Source of the DNA: CFX2 sp014338005
Lineage (GTDB): Bacteria; Chloroflexota; Anaerolineae; Aggregatilineales; Phototrophicaceae
NCBI GenBank assembly: GCA_030263555.1
Contig: SZPE01000074.1
Coordinates: forward strand, 1 to 22,110
Reading direction: 5' to 3'
DNA length: 22,110 nucleotides
Part shown: in pieces, positions 14,902-22,053 of the stretch
Layout: each line of letters begins with the position of its first letter
Position numbering within the stretch: position 1 is the first letter of the stretch
The notes under the pieces: generated by a model
What the model was told of the DNA's origin: nothing
Database searches by the model: none
Seen by the model: the letters and a program-made list of their open reading frames with translations, nothing else
Translations under genes and position numbers: made by a program

Positions 14902-14990
14902 ATGGTGTATCGGGAATCAAACAGTCCCCGCGAATACCTGTCATCGAATTTTGCGGGGACGGCGACAGCGCCCGCTGCCGCCGCTTTTTG
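14902..14990 (+). ncRNA. candidate structured leader or small RNA ending in a terminator hairpin
   Basis: From the predicted start near 14902 the transcript folds into two adjacent hairpins. The first pairs GTCCCCGC (14924-14931) with GCGGGGAC (14953-14960), extendable to about 11 bp around a 15-base loop. The second is terminator-like: GGCGACAGC (14961-14969) pairs with GCTGCCGCC (14974-14982) with one mismatch, followed by GCTTTTTG. The result would be an RNA of about 90 bases, or an attenuated leader for the PIN-TRAM gene. I do not recognise a known riboswitch or RNA family in it. A 59-codon open frame from ATG 14902 to 15081 overlaps it and cannot be excluded. Confidence 0.4.
14961..14989 (+). 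terminator. terminator-like hairpin in the PIN-TRAM leader
   Basis: A 9-bp stem with one A-C mismatch and a GCCC loop (14961-14982), widened by C14960-G14983, is followed by five T residues at 14985-14989. It lies downstream of a strong promoter and well after the hydrolase stop, so it would act on the new transcript as well as on readthrough. Confidence 0.5.
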
Positions 14991-15118
14991 TTCGACCTTT
15001 ATTGGGTTTTGTCCTGCGGGAGTCCCGGCCAGCGCCATAGCCATTCCCGAACTGGCCTTTGCTCACCCTGTTTATCTGTGAGCCGCGCCCGCCAGCGAAA
15101 CCCCGGAGTTCAAACATC

Positions 15119-16177
15119 ATGTCTGCTGATTTTATCTCACGGTTGATCGGAACCGTTTTGTTCGCATTAATCGGCGCGCGCATCGGCGCGGACATCCCGC
15201 CGGCGGTCACGGGTTTGCCCGGCGACGCGACGGCGGTCATCCTGGCGCTGGTGGGGATGCTGGTCGGGCTGATTTTAACGCCCTGGCTGACGGTGCGCCC
15301 CTGGCGGGCCATCCGCAAAACCATCAGCGAAATGCCGGTAGACGTGCTGTTTATGGCGCTGGCCGGGGCGTTCTGCGGCCTGCTGGCGGCGCTGCTGGCC
15401 GCTTATCCGCTCTCGCTGCTGGAGCCGCCCCTGGGCAACCTGCTGCCCCCGCTGTTTTCCATCCTGGCCGGTTATCTGGGGCTGACCATCTTCAGCGTGC
15501 GCTCCCGCGAAATCTGGCTTTTCCTGGGCGAGCGTTTTGGCGGCGCGCGCGGCAAACGCTGGGGCAGCCTGGGCGCAGAACGCCAGATTTTGCTGGATAC
15601 CAGCGTTTTGATTGACGGGCGCATTGTGGACATCGCCCAGACCGGCTTCCTGGGCGGGACGCTGGTCGTGCCGCGTTTTGTCATCAACGAACTGCATCAG
15701 GTGGCCGATTCGTCCGACCCGCTGCGCCGCAACCGGGGGCGGCACGGGCTGGCGAAACTCAACGAACTTCAGCGCGATGCTTCCGTGCCGTTCAAAATCA
15801 TCGAGGATGATTTCCCCAGCATCCCGGATGTAGACGACAAGCTGGTGGCGCTGGCCGTCCAGCTTAACGCGCCGGTGCTGACCAACGACTACCCGCTCAA
15901 CCGCATCGCCGAAGCGCAGGGTGTCCAGGTGTTAAACGTCAATGCGCTGTCCAACGCGGTGCGCTCGATTTACCTGCCGGGCGATACCTTCCCGATTCGT
16001 ATCATCCAGGAAGGGCGCGAAGCCGACCAGGGCATCGGCTACCTGGAGGACGGTACGATGGTGGTGGTGGAAGGCGGCAAGGTTTACATGGATCGCACCA
16101 TCAACGTCAACGTGACCAAGTTCATCAACAAGGAAACCGGGCGCATGTTTTTCGCCGTCCCGGAAAACAAACGCTGA
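15119..16177 (+). CDS. membrane-anchored PIN-TRAM domain protein (YacL-like)
   Basis: The ATG at 15119 has GGAG about 11 bases upstream; 352 residues. Four transmembrane helices occupy the N-terminal 126 residues (about 7-24, 37-57, 74-96, 106-126). A cytoplasmic PIN nuclease domain follows (about 157-280). Its metal-binding acids are visible: D160 in LLDTSVLIDGRI, E191 in VINELHQVAD, D239/D240 in DVDDKLVALA and D257 in LTNDYPLN. A TRAM RNA-binding domain closes the protein (about 285-347: EADQGIGYLEDGTMVVVEGG). This is the architecture of Bacillus YacL and related proteins. All PIN acids are present, so ribonuclease activity is plausible, but the RNA target is unknown. Its long leader with a terminator-like hairpin suggests regulation after initiation. 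Confidence 0.92.
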   Translation: MSADFISRLIGTVLFALIGARIGADIPPAVTGLPGDATAVILALVGMLVGLILTPWLTVRPWRAIRKTISEMPVDVLFMALAGAFCGLLAALLAAYPLSLLEPPLGNLLPPLFSILAGYLGLTIFSVRSREIWLFLGERFGGARGKRWGSLGAERQILLDTSVLIDGRIVDIAQTGFLGGTLVVPRFVINELHQVADSSDPLRRNRGRHGLAKLNELQRDASVPFKIIEDDFPSIPDVDDKLVALAVQLNAPVLTNDYPLNRIAEAQGVQVLNVNALSNAVRSIYLPGDTFPIRIIQEGREADQGIGYLEDGTMVVVEGGKVYMDRTINVNVTKFINKETGRMFFAVPENKR

Positions 16178-16186
16178 CGGCTGCAT

Positions 16187-16209
16187 CCCGGCGGCCAGAT
16201 TGCGCCGGG
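16187..16209 (+). terminator. GC-rich hairpin just after the PIN-TRAM gene
   Basis: CCCGGCG (16187-16193) pairs perfectly with CGCCGGG (16203-16209) around a 9-base loop, 10 bases after the stop codon. There is no T-tract (CGGGTTCTGG follows), so it is more likely an RNA-end stabiliser or a Rho-associated site than an efficient intrinsic terminator. Confidence 0.4.
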
Positions 16210-16249
16210 CGGGTTCTGGACATATGCTAGTACTTAATCTGCATACTGG

Positions 16250-16269
16250 CAGTGGGCTTAAGCCCACTG
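16250..16269. repeat. 20-base perfect palindrome before the chemoreceptor-like gene
   Basis: CAGTGGGCTTAAGCCCACTG at 16250-16269 is perfectly self-complementary. It follows an AT-richer stretch (16221-16247) and lies about 86 bases before the ATG at 16356. No T-tract follows, so it could be an operator or a dispersed palindromic element. Confidence 0.45.
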
Positions 16270-16320
16270 TCGGAGGCAGGCATTCTCATCTTGTTGATGC
16301 GCCAGAAGTATCCCGACGTT

Positions 16321-16337
16321 GGGCGCGCCGCGCGCCC
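16321..16337. repeat. GGGCGCG/CGCGCCC hairpin before the chemoreceptor-like gene
   Basis: GGGCGCG (16321-16327) pairs with CGCGCCC (16331-16337) around a 3-base loop, 18 bases before the start codon. An almost identical stem occurs at 17849-17866. In the mRNA it would lie beside the ribosome-binding region, which has no clear Shine-Dalgarno sequence. Confidence 0.4.
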
Positions 16338-16355
16338 CGTAAATAAGAACCTGCC

Positions 16356-17459
16356 ATGACTCGAATCCTGCCCGAACGCCTGTTAGCCTCTCCGCCTGCC
16401 GCGATAAACCTGTTGGGGCTGTTGTGCGCCCTGGGGTTTTTGACTGCCGTCCTGGTATGGACATCTCCCACCATGGCCGCGTCCGGCCTGGCGCTGGCGG
16501 CGGTTTTAAACGCCGCTGCTCTTTGGCTGCTGCGCCGCCCGCCGTCTGCCGCGCGCGCGGCTGTCTCCCAGGAAAAACCGACCGCCGCACCGCTTGCGCC
16601 GCCGGCGGAGGATAAACTGGCCCGCGCCGTCGCCACCATCCACGATATGACCGGCCAGCAGATCATCGGCGCGACCGAACAGGCCGAAATTGTCAGCCGC
16701 GCCCACCGCCTGCTGGACGAATTTCTCAACCAGTCCCAGCTGGCCCAGGATCAGACGCGCGCCCTGGCCGCCTCCACCCGTCAGTCCACCGATACGTCGC
16801 TGAATGGACGGCGCGCCATTCAGGAAGCCATCCAGGGCATGAACCAGATTCGCACCCAGGTATCGGCCATCGCCGGGACAATCCTGGCGCTGGCGCAGTT
16901 CGCCCAGCGCATTGACGACATCATCTCGTCGGTCAGCGAAATCGCCATTCAGTCGAATCTGCTGGCGCTGAACGCCTCCATCGAAGCGGCGCGCGCCGGG
17001 GCGCAGGGGCGCGGTTTCGCCGTGGTGGCGGACGAAGTGCGCGCGCTGTCCTTGCAGTCCACCCAGGCCGCCCGCCAGGTGCGCGCCATCCTGGGGGAAA
17101 TCCAGGCTGCCATGAAGGATACCGTTCATGCCACCGAAGAAGGCTTAAGGGGCGTGGATGCCGGCGTCGCCATGACGCAGCAGGTTGAAACGTTTATGGT
17201 GGAACTGTCAGAAACCGTCGTCGCCTCTCACCAGACCATCAGCGAGGTTTACGACGTGGCCCGCCAGCAGGTGAATACGCTGGAAGAAATCGCCATCGGC
17301 ATCGAGCGGCTGGAACGCATCGGCCAGCGCGTCATGACCAATGCCCATACCATCGAGATGGCGGCGCTGGAAGTCAGCCGGCTGGCGTCCGATTTACGCC
17401 TGGGCTTACAGGGCGTAGAGCAGGATGCTGATGACGAGGCCGAAAAACACCCCGGATAA
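16356..17459 (+). CDS. methyl-accepting chemotaxis protein-type signalling protein without a sensor domain
   Basis: A 367-residue protein. Two adjacent transmembrane helices (about 15-36 and 40-60) have almost no loop between them, so there is no extracellular ligand-binding domain. After a Pro/Ala linker (62-84) comes a long coiled-coil cytoplasmic region (about 86-350). The conserved MCP hairpin tip is at about 196-232 (IQSNLLALNASIEAARAG, then QGRGFAVVADEVRAL), the surface that contacts CheA and CheW. The MCP core is clear, but the methylation helices are not obvious. No che genes are in the window. The 3' end overlaps the convergent TPR gene by 54 bases. The start has no good ribosome site, and a GC-rich hairpin lies just upstream. 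A general cytoplasmic or intramembrane signal input is inferred. Confidence 0.9.
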   Translation: MTRILPERLLASPPAAINLLGLLCALGFLTAVLVWTSPTMAASGLALAAVLNAAALWLLRRPPSAARAAVSQEKPTAAPLAPPAEDKLARAVATIHDMTGQQIIGATEQAEIVSRAHRLLDEFLNQSQLAQDQTRALAASTRQSTDTSLNGRRAIQEAIQGMNQIRTQVSAIAGTILALAQFAQRIDDIISSVSEIAIQSNLLALNASIEAARAGAQGRGFAVVADEVRALSLQSTQAARQVRAILGEIQAAMKDTVHATEEGLRGVDAGVAMTQQVETFMVELSETVVASHQTISEVYDVARQQVNTLEEIAIGIERLERIGQRVMTNAHTIEMAALEVSRLASDLRLGLQGVEQDADDEAEKHPG

Positions 17460-17831
17460 ACCGATGGCAATGCCCAGCAGGATGGCGCGCACGAACAGAC
17501 GGCGGCGCTGGCGCAGCCAGTTGAGGCGCTGCCGCTGGCGCGCCTGCTGCTGAAGTTTTTCCCGCTGAAGCCGCGCGTCAATCCGGTTCAACTGCCGCCG
17601 GGCCTGCACGTTGAGCGGATTGATGGCGATGATGTTTTGCAGGCACACGCGCCGGTCGTCGTCGGTTTGCAGCACATCCAGCAGCGCCAGCCAGACCTGC
17701 TCATTATACGGCTCCAGCGCGGCGGCTTCTTTCCACAGGTCATGCGCCGCTTTTGGCTTGCCGGCTTCATAGGCCACCCGACCGGCCTGCATCAGGTCGG
17801 TGAAGCGGCTGGTAGGAGATTGCTGGCTCAT
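17406..17831 (-). CDS. TPR-transmembrane protein, short form (141 aa)
   Basis: The ATG at 17831 is preceded by GGAAGG, so I prefer it to the GTG at 17843. A helical TPR-like module (about 10-85) carries the motif shared with the three genes upstream: NEQVWLALLDVLQTDDDRR, then CLQNIIAINPLNVQARRQL. A very basic, glutamine-rich helix (86-111) follows, then one C-terminal transmembrane helix (about 113-139), with only two residues beyond it. It should therefore be a tail-anchored inner-membrane protein with the TPR module in the cytoplasm. It lies 42 bases after the TPR-propeller gene, separated by a hairpin. Its 3' end runs 54 bases into the opposite-strand chemoreceptor-like gene. Function unknown; protein-protein scaffolding is the family expectation. 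Confidence 0.82.
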   Translation of the reverse strand: MSQQSPTSRFTDLMQAGRVAYEAGKPKAAHDLWKEAAALEPYNEQVWLALLDVLQTDDDRRVCLQNIIAINPLNVQARRQLNRIDARLQREKLQQQARQRQRLNWLRQRRRLFVRAILLGIAIGLSGVFFGLVISILLYAL

Positions 17832-17848
17832 CGCGCCTTCCACAGTTG

Positions 17849-17866
17849 GGGCGCGCCGACGCGCCC
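17849..17866. repeat. GGGCGCG/CGCGCCC hairpin between two TPR genes
   Basis: GGGCGCG (17849-17855) pairs with CGCGCCC (17860-17866) around CCGA, between the stop of the TPR-propeller gene and the start of the short TPR gene. No T-tract follows on the minus strand. The stem matches the hairpin at 16321-16337, so the two flank the chemoreceptor-like gene on either side. Confidence 0.4.
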
Positions 17867-17873
17867 GTGCGGG

Positions 17874-19370
17874 CTAGGGTTTCCAATCGCCAGGGTACGT
17901 CTGCTCCTCGGTATTGGTAAGCTGGTAGGTCGTCCCCTCTAGCTGGTCGTAGATAAAAATGTTGTAAAACCCGGTGCGGTTGCTGGCGAAGGCGATATAA
18001 CGCCCATCGGGGCTGAACACCGGATAAATATCGTCCGCAGCATCGCGGATGGGAACCAGCGGCGTGCCAGAACCATCGGCGGAACGCACGATAATATCGT
18101 TATTTTTCGGCGTGGTGGCCTGGGCGGCGGCATAGGTTAGCTGCGTGCCGTCCGGCGACCAGCGCGGCGCGCTTTCGATAAAGTTGCCCAGGTCGTTGGT
18201 CAGCGGCGTTTGCGAGCGGCTAATCACATCAATAATCACGATGTCCTCGCCAGGACTCGACCCGCGCACATCATTACGAACAGCGGCAATGCGGGAGCAG
18301 TCCGGCGAGATGGCAGGGTAGCTGTAAACCGCCTGGTCGTTGGTCAGCCGCTGGAGATCGTTGTTATCCAGGTTGAGCGTGTAAACCTGGAAAATCTGCA
18401 CATTCTGGCCGCTGAAATCAATCTCGCGCGAGGCGGTCGAAATCGCCACGAACGACAGGATATTGGCCGACGGGCAGAAATACGGCATTTTCGGCTTGAG
18501 GAACGGCAGTCCCTGGCCGATGGGCCGGTTTTCGCCGCCGCTCAACGTAACCGCCGAAATGCCGAAGTCAAAGGTGGTCGGGAAATAACGGGTGTAAAGC
18601 ACCCGCTGGCCGTCGGGGCTGAAGATCGGATTCGCGCCGATGTCGTCCGTCACCAAACTGCTCTGACCGCTGCCGACCTGGAACAGCATGATCGGCAGAA
18701 AGCCCAGGTTTGATATATCTCGCCCGCTCCAGCCGACCAGCCCGCCTAAACCCGGCGGCGGGGGAGCCAGCGGCGTGGCTGCGCCGGGACCTTCTTCCGG
18801 CGGGGGCGTAAAAGTGAAGGTCGGCGGCAGCGTCACGCGTGGGGTGGCGGTGGGCGTGGGCGTGGGCGAAACCAGCGCCAGCATCGTCTCCTCGGCCTGG
18901 ACGACCAGCGCCGTCTGGGTCACTGCCGCTTCGGTCTGCGCCTGGACGATCAGCGCCGCATCGCGCCTTTCCTGGGCGATGCGGTTGTTAGTGGTGGTGG
19001 TGATGGCGACAAAAACGATCAGAATGAGCGCGATCACCACCGCCCCCGCGCCGACTGCCAGGGTTAGCTGGCGGCGCGTCACACCGGGCATGACTTCGGC
19101 TTCTGCCTGGCTGCGCTGCTGTCTGGTTTCGATTTTGTCCAGCGCCGCGCGGGCGCGTTCGTTGCCAGGGTTAATTTGCAGCACATTCTTTAAACAGATG
19201 CGTTTTTCGTCTTCCGACTCGACCACCGACGCCAGCCAGAACCAGCCGCGCTCGTTCTGCTCGTCCAGTTCCACCACCTGCTCGAAGTACCCGCGCGCTT
19301 CCGCTTTGTTACCCTCGCGGGCGGCTTCGATGCCTTTTTTCAACAATTCCTGAAGGTTCGTTTGGCTCAC
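17874..19370 (-). CDS. TPR-TM-propeller protein A (cytoplasmic TPR, extracytoplasmic PD40/TolB-like domain)
   Basis: The start is GTG at 19370, supported by AAGGA 8 bases upstream; 498 residues. The TPR module (about 8-82) has NERGWFWLASVVESEDEKR and CLKNVLQINPGNERARAAL. One transmembrane helix (about 102-123) is followed by an Ala/Gln-rich coiled coil (128-165) and a Pro/Thr linker (168-207, including PPPP). A six-bladed TolB-like propeller fills about 215-498, with PD40 repeats such as NPIFSPDGQRVLYT, APRWSPDGTQLTYA and YPVFSPDGRYIAFASNRTG. With no signal peptide and a single helix, TPR-in/propeller-out topology is expected. It is a tandem paralogue of the next gene upstream, 15 bases away, and the two are surely cotranscribed. 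A sensing or scaffolding role across the membrane is an inference; no enzyme motif is seen. Confidence 0.85.
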   Translation of the reverse strand: MSQTNLQELLKKGIEAAREGNKAEARGYFEQVVELDEQNERGWFWLASVVESEDEKRICLKNVLQINPGNERARAALDKIETRQQRSQAEAEVMPGVTRRQLTLAVGAGAVVIALILIVFVAITTTTNNRIAQERRDAALIVQAQTEAAVTQTALVVQAEETMLALVSPTPTPTATPRVTLPPTFTFTPPPEEGPGAATPLAPPPPGLGGLVGWSGRDISNLGFLPIMLFQVGSGQSSLVTDDIGANPIFSPDGQRVLYTRYFPTTFDFGISAVTLSGGENRPIGQGLPFLKPKMPYFCPSANILSFVAISTASREIDFSGQNVQIFQVYTLNLDNNDLQRLTNDQAVYSYPAISPDCSRIAAVRNDVRGSSPGEDIVIIDVISRSQTPLTNDLGNFIESAPRWSPDGTQLTYAAAQATTPKNNDIIVRSADGSGTPLVPIRDAADDIYPVFSPDGRYIAFASNRTGFYNIFIYDQLEGTTYQLTNTEEQTYPGDWKP

Positions 19371-19385
19371 GATGAAAATCCTTGT

Positions 19386-20885
19386 TTAGCGCCGGAACGG
19401 CAGGAAGCTAAAAGCCTGGATGAGCGTGTCCACGCTGGTCAGGCGTTCAACCGTCCGGCCCTCCAAATCCACCCGGTAGAGTTGGAAAGTATCACCCTCG
19501 CGGTTGGACAGAAAAATCACCCAACGGCCATCCGGGCTGAAGGCCGGCTGACGGTCTTCCGCCCCCCGGTCATCCACCGTCAGCAAGAAGGGACGCTGCC
19601 CGTCCGGGTCCATCAGGTAAATGTCGCCGTCGCCGCTGCGGTCGCTGGCGAAGGCCACCCGCGTTCCATCCGGCGACCAGGCCGGAGAATAGCTGCTGTT
19701 GCCGCTGACGGTCAGCTGGGTGATGGTCGCGCCGTCCGGCGTGATGCTGAAAATCTGCGTCAGGCCGCTGCCTGGCCGCCCCCCCTGGTCGGAAGCGTAC
19801 AGAATCACATCGCCGTTGGGCGACCAGGCCGGGTCTTTGTCCACGCCGGGATTATCGGTCATCGGGCGCAGGTTGTTGCCGTCCTCGGTGATGTACCACA
19901 GGTTATCATCTCCGCCCACATCGCTGACGAACACCAGTTGAATCGAGTCGGGCGCCCAGGTCGGGCTGGCGAGCCGGCTGCCCCCCATCTGCGTGATCTG
20001 GCGCGCCGCTTCCAGGTTGTCCACCGGCGCGATGAACAGTTCCGGCGCGGCGATTTCGCCCCCATCCGGGCCGGCGGTTGTAACCGTCCGCACAAAAGCC
20101 ACCGTCTGGCCGTTCGGGGCAAAGGCCACGTCGCTAAATCCCAACGCGCTCGCGCCGACCAGCTGCGCCCCGGAGCCGTCGCCGGCGCTGCGGTAAAGGG
20201 CCGGCTGCGTATCGCCCCCGGAAAGCCCGGCATACAGCAGCGTAAAAGCCGCTGCCGGCAGCGGCGTGGCCGTTGGCGGCGGCATGGCCGTCGCCGTCGG
20301 CGTGAAGGTCGGCGTGAAGGTCGGGGGCAGCGTCCAGACCAGCGTCGGCTGCTGCACGATCACGCCGAGAAAAGGCGTGGCCGTAAACGTGTCCGGGTTG
20401 GGGGTAGCGGTGGGGGTAGCGGTATTCACCAGCGCGTCAAAAACCGCCAGCGTGGCCCGGTTGAGCGGCTGCGGCTGTTCCCCCAACAGGCCGCCGATTA
20501 CCACCGCGCCGATCACCGCCAGCACCACCAGCACGCCCACTACCACATAAGCCGGGTTCATCCGGCGCGGTTCGCCGGGCGCGCGGCGTGGGGCGCGCGC
20601 CGCCGGGACTGCCGAACGCGACGGGCGCGGTGATACCGCTTCAAGCTGGCGCAGCGCCTCCTGGGCGCGGGTATTGTTCGGGTTGATACGCAGCGCCCGC
20701 TCCAGGCAGGAACGCCGCTCTTGCAGCGACTCCGCGACCGAGGCCAGCCACATCCAGGCGACTTCGTTATTCGGGTTGGAGGTTACGACCTGGCGCAGCA
20801 GCTTCTGGGCGTTGGCCCGGTCGCCCTGCCGAGCGGCCTCGATACCCGCTTTCAACCGTTCATCTGCCGAGCGATTCGCCGCCAA
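19386..20885 (-). CDS. TPR-TM-propeller protein B (cytoplasmic TPR, extracytoplasmic PD40/TolB-like domain)
   Basis: The start is a rare TTG at 20885, chosen because GGAGGG lies about 5 bases upstream and no better codon precedes it; 499 residues. The layout copies protein A: TPR module (about 10-82, NEVAWMWLASVAESLQERR and CLERALRINPNNTRAQEAL); a basic Pro/Arg segment (85-108); one transmembrane helix (about 111-134); a Pro/Thr linker (155-210, TFTPTFTPTATAMPPPTAT); and a PD40 propeller (about 213-499) with AFAPNGQTVAFVR, DPAWSPNGDVILYASDQGG, SPAWSPDGTRVAFASDRSG and QPAFSPDGRWVIFLSNREG. The near-equal length and order show a tandem duplication, although outside the TPR module and PD40 signatures the sequences differ substantially. 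No catalytic motif is visible. The ligand and partner are unknown. Confidence 0.87.
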   Translation of the reverse strand: MAANRSADERLKAGIEAARQGDRANAQKLLRQVVTSNPNNEVAWMWLASVAESLQERRSCLERALRINPNNTRAQEALRQLEAVSPRPSRSAVPAARAPRRAPGEPRRMNPAYVVVGVLVVLAVIGAVVIGGLLGEQPQPLNRATLAVFDALVNTATPTATPNPDTFTATPFLGVIVQQPTLVWTLPPTFTPTFTPTATAMPPPTATPLPAAAFTLLYAGLSGGDTQPALYRSAGDGSGAQLVGASALGFSDVAFAPNGQTVAFVRTVTTAGPDGGEIAAPELFIAPVDNLEAARQITQMGGSRLASPTWAPDSIQLVFVSDVGGDDNLWYITEDGNNLRPMTDNPGVDKDPAWSPNGDVILYASDQGGRPGSGLTQIFSITPDGATITQLTVSGNSSYSPAWSPDGTRVAFASDRSGDGDIYLMDPDGQRPFLLTVDDRGAEDRQPAFSPDGRWVIFLSNREGDTFQLYRVDLEGRTVERLTSVDTLIQAFSFLPFRR

Positions 20886-20942
20886 ACTGCCCTCCGTTCG
20901 CGTGTGAAATCTTCTTTAATTGTATAACAACCGCAGACAAAT

Positions 20943-20970
20943 AAAAAGTTGGGCGAACGGGCGGCTCAAC
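20943..20970 (-). terminator. weak terminator-like hairpin after the 124-aa TPR gene
   Basis: On the minus strand GTTGAGC, which contains the stop codon, can pair with GCCCAAC with one mismatch (plus-strand arms 20948-20954 and 20964-20970). Five T residues and an AT-rich tail follow (20943-20947). It is weak and probably allows readthrough into the next TPR gene. Confidence 0.3.
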
Positions 20971-21340
20971 GGGGCAGCACGAACAGCACCAGCACCACCA
21001 CCACCCCTAGCACGATCATCACCCCGGCCACCAGGCCAAAAATCAGGAGGGTGCGGTTTTCTTTGGCGCTGCGTTTATAGGCCATCTTCTGCAAAGTTCG
21101 CCGCGCCGATTCGTTTTCCGGGTTGACGGCCAGGACGCGATTGAGCCACTTTTTGCGCTCGGCGGGGGATTCGGCGATTTTCGCCATCCACATCATCGCC
21201 CGCTCGTTGCGTTTATCCTGGCTGAGAATCTGCTGGAAGGTGATACGCGCCGCATCCCGATTTCCGGCTTTGGCCGCGCGTATGCCCATTTGAAGCAGCT
21301 CTTCGCGGTTAGGTTGGATGCCTTCGTTGCCACGAACCAT
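20966..21340 (-). CDS. TPR-transmembrane protein, minimal form (124 aa)
   Basis: The ATG at 21340 has GAGG 8 bases upstream, so it is preferred over the GTG at 21349. The 124 residues contain the shared TPR module (about 12-86): GIRAAKAGNRDAARITFQQI, NERAMMWMAKIAESPAERK and LNRVLAVNPENESARRTL. A basic stretch and one C-terminal transmembrane helix (about 97-122), extremely rich in Val and Leu, end four residues before the stop. It is therefore the same module as in the two propeller proteins without the outer domain: tail-anchored with the TPR in the cytoplasm. It is the first TPR gene after cdsA (92 bases) and 80 bases before propeller gene B. Function unknown; it might pair with the larger paralogues in the membrane. 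Confidence 0.8.
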   Translation of the reverse strand: MVRGNEGIQPNREELLQMGIRAAKAGNRDAARITFQQILSQDKRNERAMMWMAKIAESPAERKKWLNRVLAVNPENESARRTLQKMAYKRSAKENRTLLIFGLVAGVMIVLGVVVVLVLFVLPR

Positions 21341-21432
21341 CGTTTGCACCTCAAATTTACATGCTTAAGCCTGCTGCACGGCTCAGGGATAGATAAGCTA
21401 ACTTCTATTTTAGCGGAAAATCAGCCGTCCGT

Positions 21433-22053
21433 TTAGCCTGTTATGCCGGTCAGCCCGATATACCCGTAAAACAGCGCCGCCACCCAGATCAGCGAATCGA
21501 TTCTGTCCAGCACGCCGCCGTGTCCCGGTATCAAGTTCAGCCCGGCCAGATGCGAATCGCCGGCATGGAAAAACCGTTTGATGCGCGACTCGAACAGGTC
21601 GCCCAGGACGGCCACCGGCGGACTCAGCGCCAGCAGGGGCAGCAGGCCGGCACTCAGCAGGCCGGTCATGCCGGCCCAGGCCAGGCCGCACAGCAGCCCG
21701 CCGGCCATACCCACGACGGCCCCCTCAACCGTCTTTTTGGGCGAAACAGCCGGGGCCAGCAGGTGTTTGCCCCACAGCCGCCCCCCGGCATAAGCCAGCG
21801 TATCCGTCCCCCAGGTCAGCGCCAGGGCCAGCGCCAGCCAGTAAAAACCATCCGGCAGAGCGCGAACAGCGATCAAAAAAGCCGAGGGCAGGCCGACGTA
21901 GGCCAGCCCGGCTGCCGTCGTCAGCGCGCGGTAGGCCGGCAGCGGCGCGCGCCGGGCGCGTTCGACCCCATAAACGGCGGCAGCGGCCAGCCCGAACAGC
22001 GGCAGCAGCAGGCCATAGGCGTCGGCTTCAAACACGATCAGCAGCGCCGCCAG
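21433..22053 (-). CDS. cdsA: phosphatidate cytidylyltransferase, 5' truncated
   Basis: CdsA makes CDP-diacylglycerol from phosphatidate and CTP in the inner membrane, the branch point to all major phospholipids. The 206 visible residues hold several hydrophobic helices and the family's active region: DTLAYAGGRLWGKHLL, SPKKTVEGAVVG, GDLFESRIKRFFHAGDS and the C-terminal signature PGHGGVLDRIDSL. Family members are about 260-290 residues, so the N-terminal 60-80 are missing. In frame, the coding sequence meets TAG at 22054-22056, exactly where base composition changes. I read that as a junction rather than a real start or a natural stop. GTG at 22035 is only an internal codon. The gene heads the minus-strand run that leads into the TPR cluster. 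Confidence 0.93.
   Translation of the reverse strand: MAALLIVFEADAYGLLLPLFGLAAAAVYGVERARRAPLPAYRALTTAAGLAYVGLPSAFLIAVRALPDGFYWLALALALTWGTDTLAYAGGRLWGKHLLAPAVSPKKTVEGAVVGMAGGLLCGLAWAGMTGLLSAGLLPLLALSPPVAVLGDLFESRIKRFFHAGDSHLAGLNLIPGHGGVLDRIDSLIWVAALFYGYIGLTGITG

Noticed and set aside
14902..15081. 59-codon open frame beginning with ATG at the predicted transcription start before the PIN-TRAM gene
   Set aside because: There is no proper ribosome site, the translation is Ala/Pro-rich without a recognisable motif, and it runs through the terminator-like hairpin. A leaderless peptide is possible, but a structured leader fits better.
18780..20420. GTGGGCGTGGGC-type tracts as minisatellite or CRISPR-like repeats
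   Set aside because: They encode the Pro/Thr (PTPT) linkers of the two propeller proteins in frame; there are no spacers or constant repeat units.
19362..20633. 423-codon open frame on the plus strand opposite the propeller gene
   Set aside because: It is Arg/Gly/His-rich low-complexity translation with no motif and lies opposite a well-supported PD40 protein.
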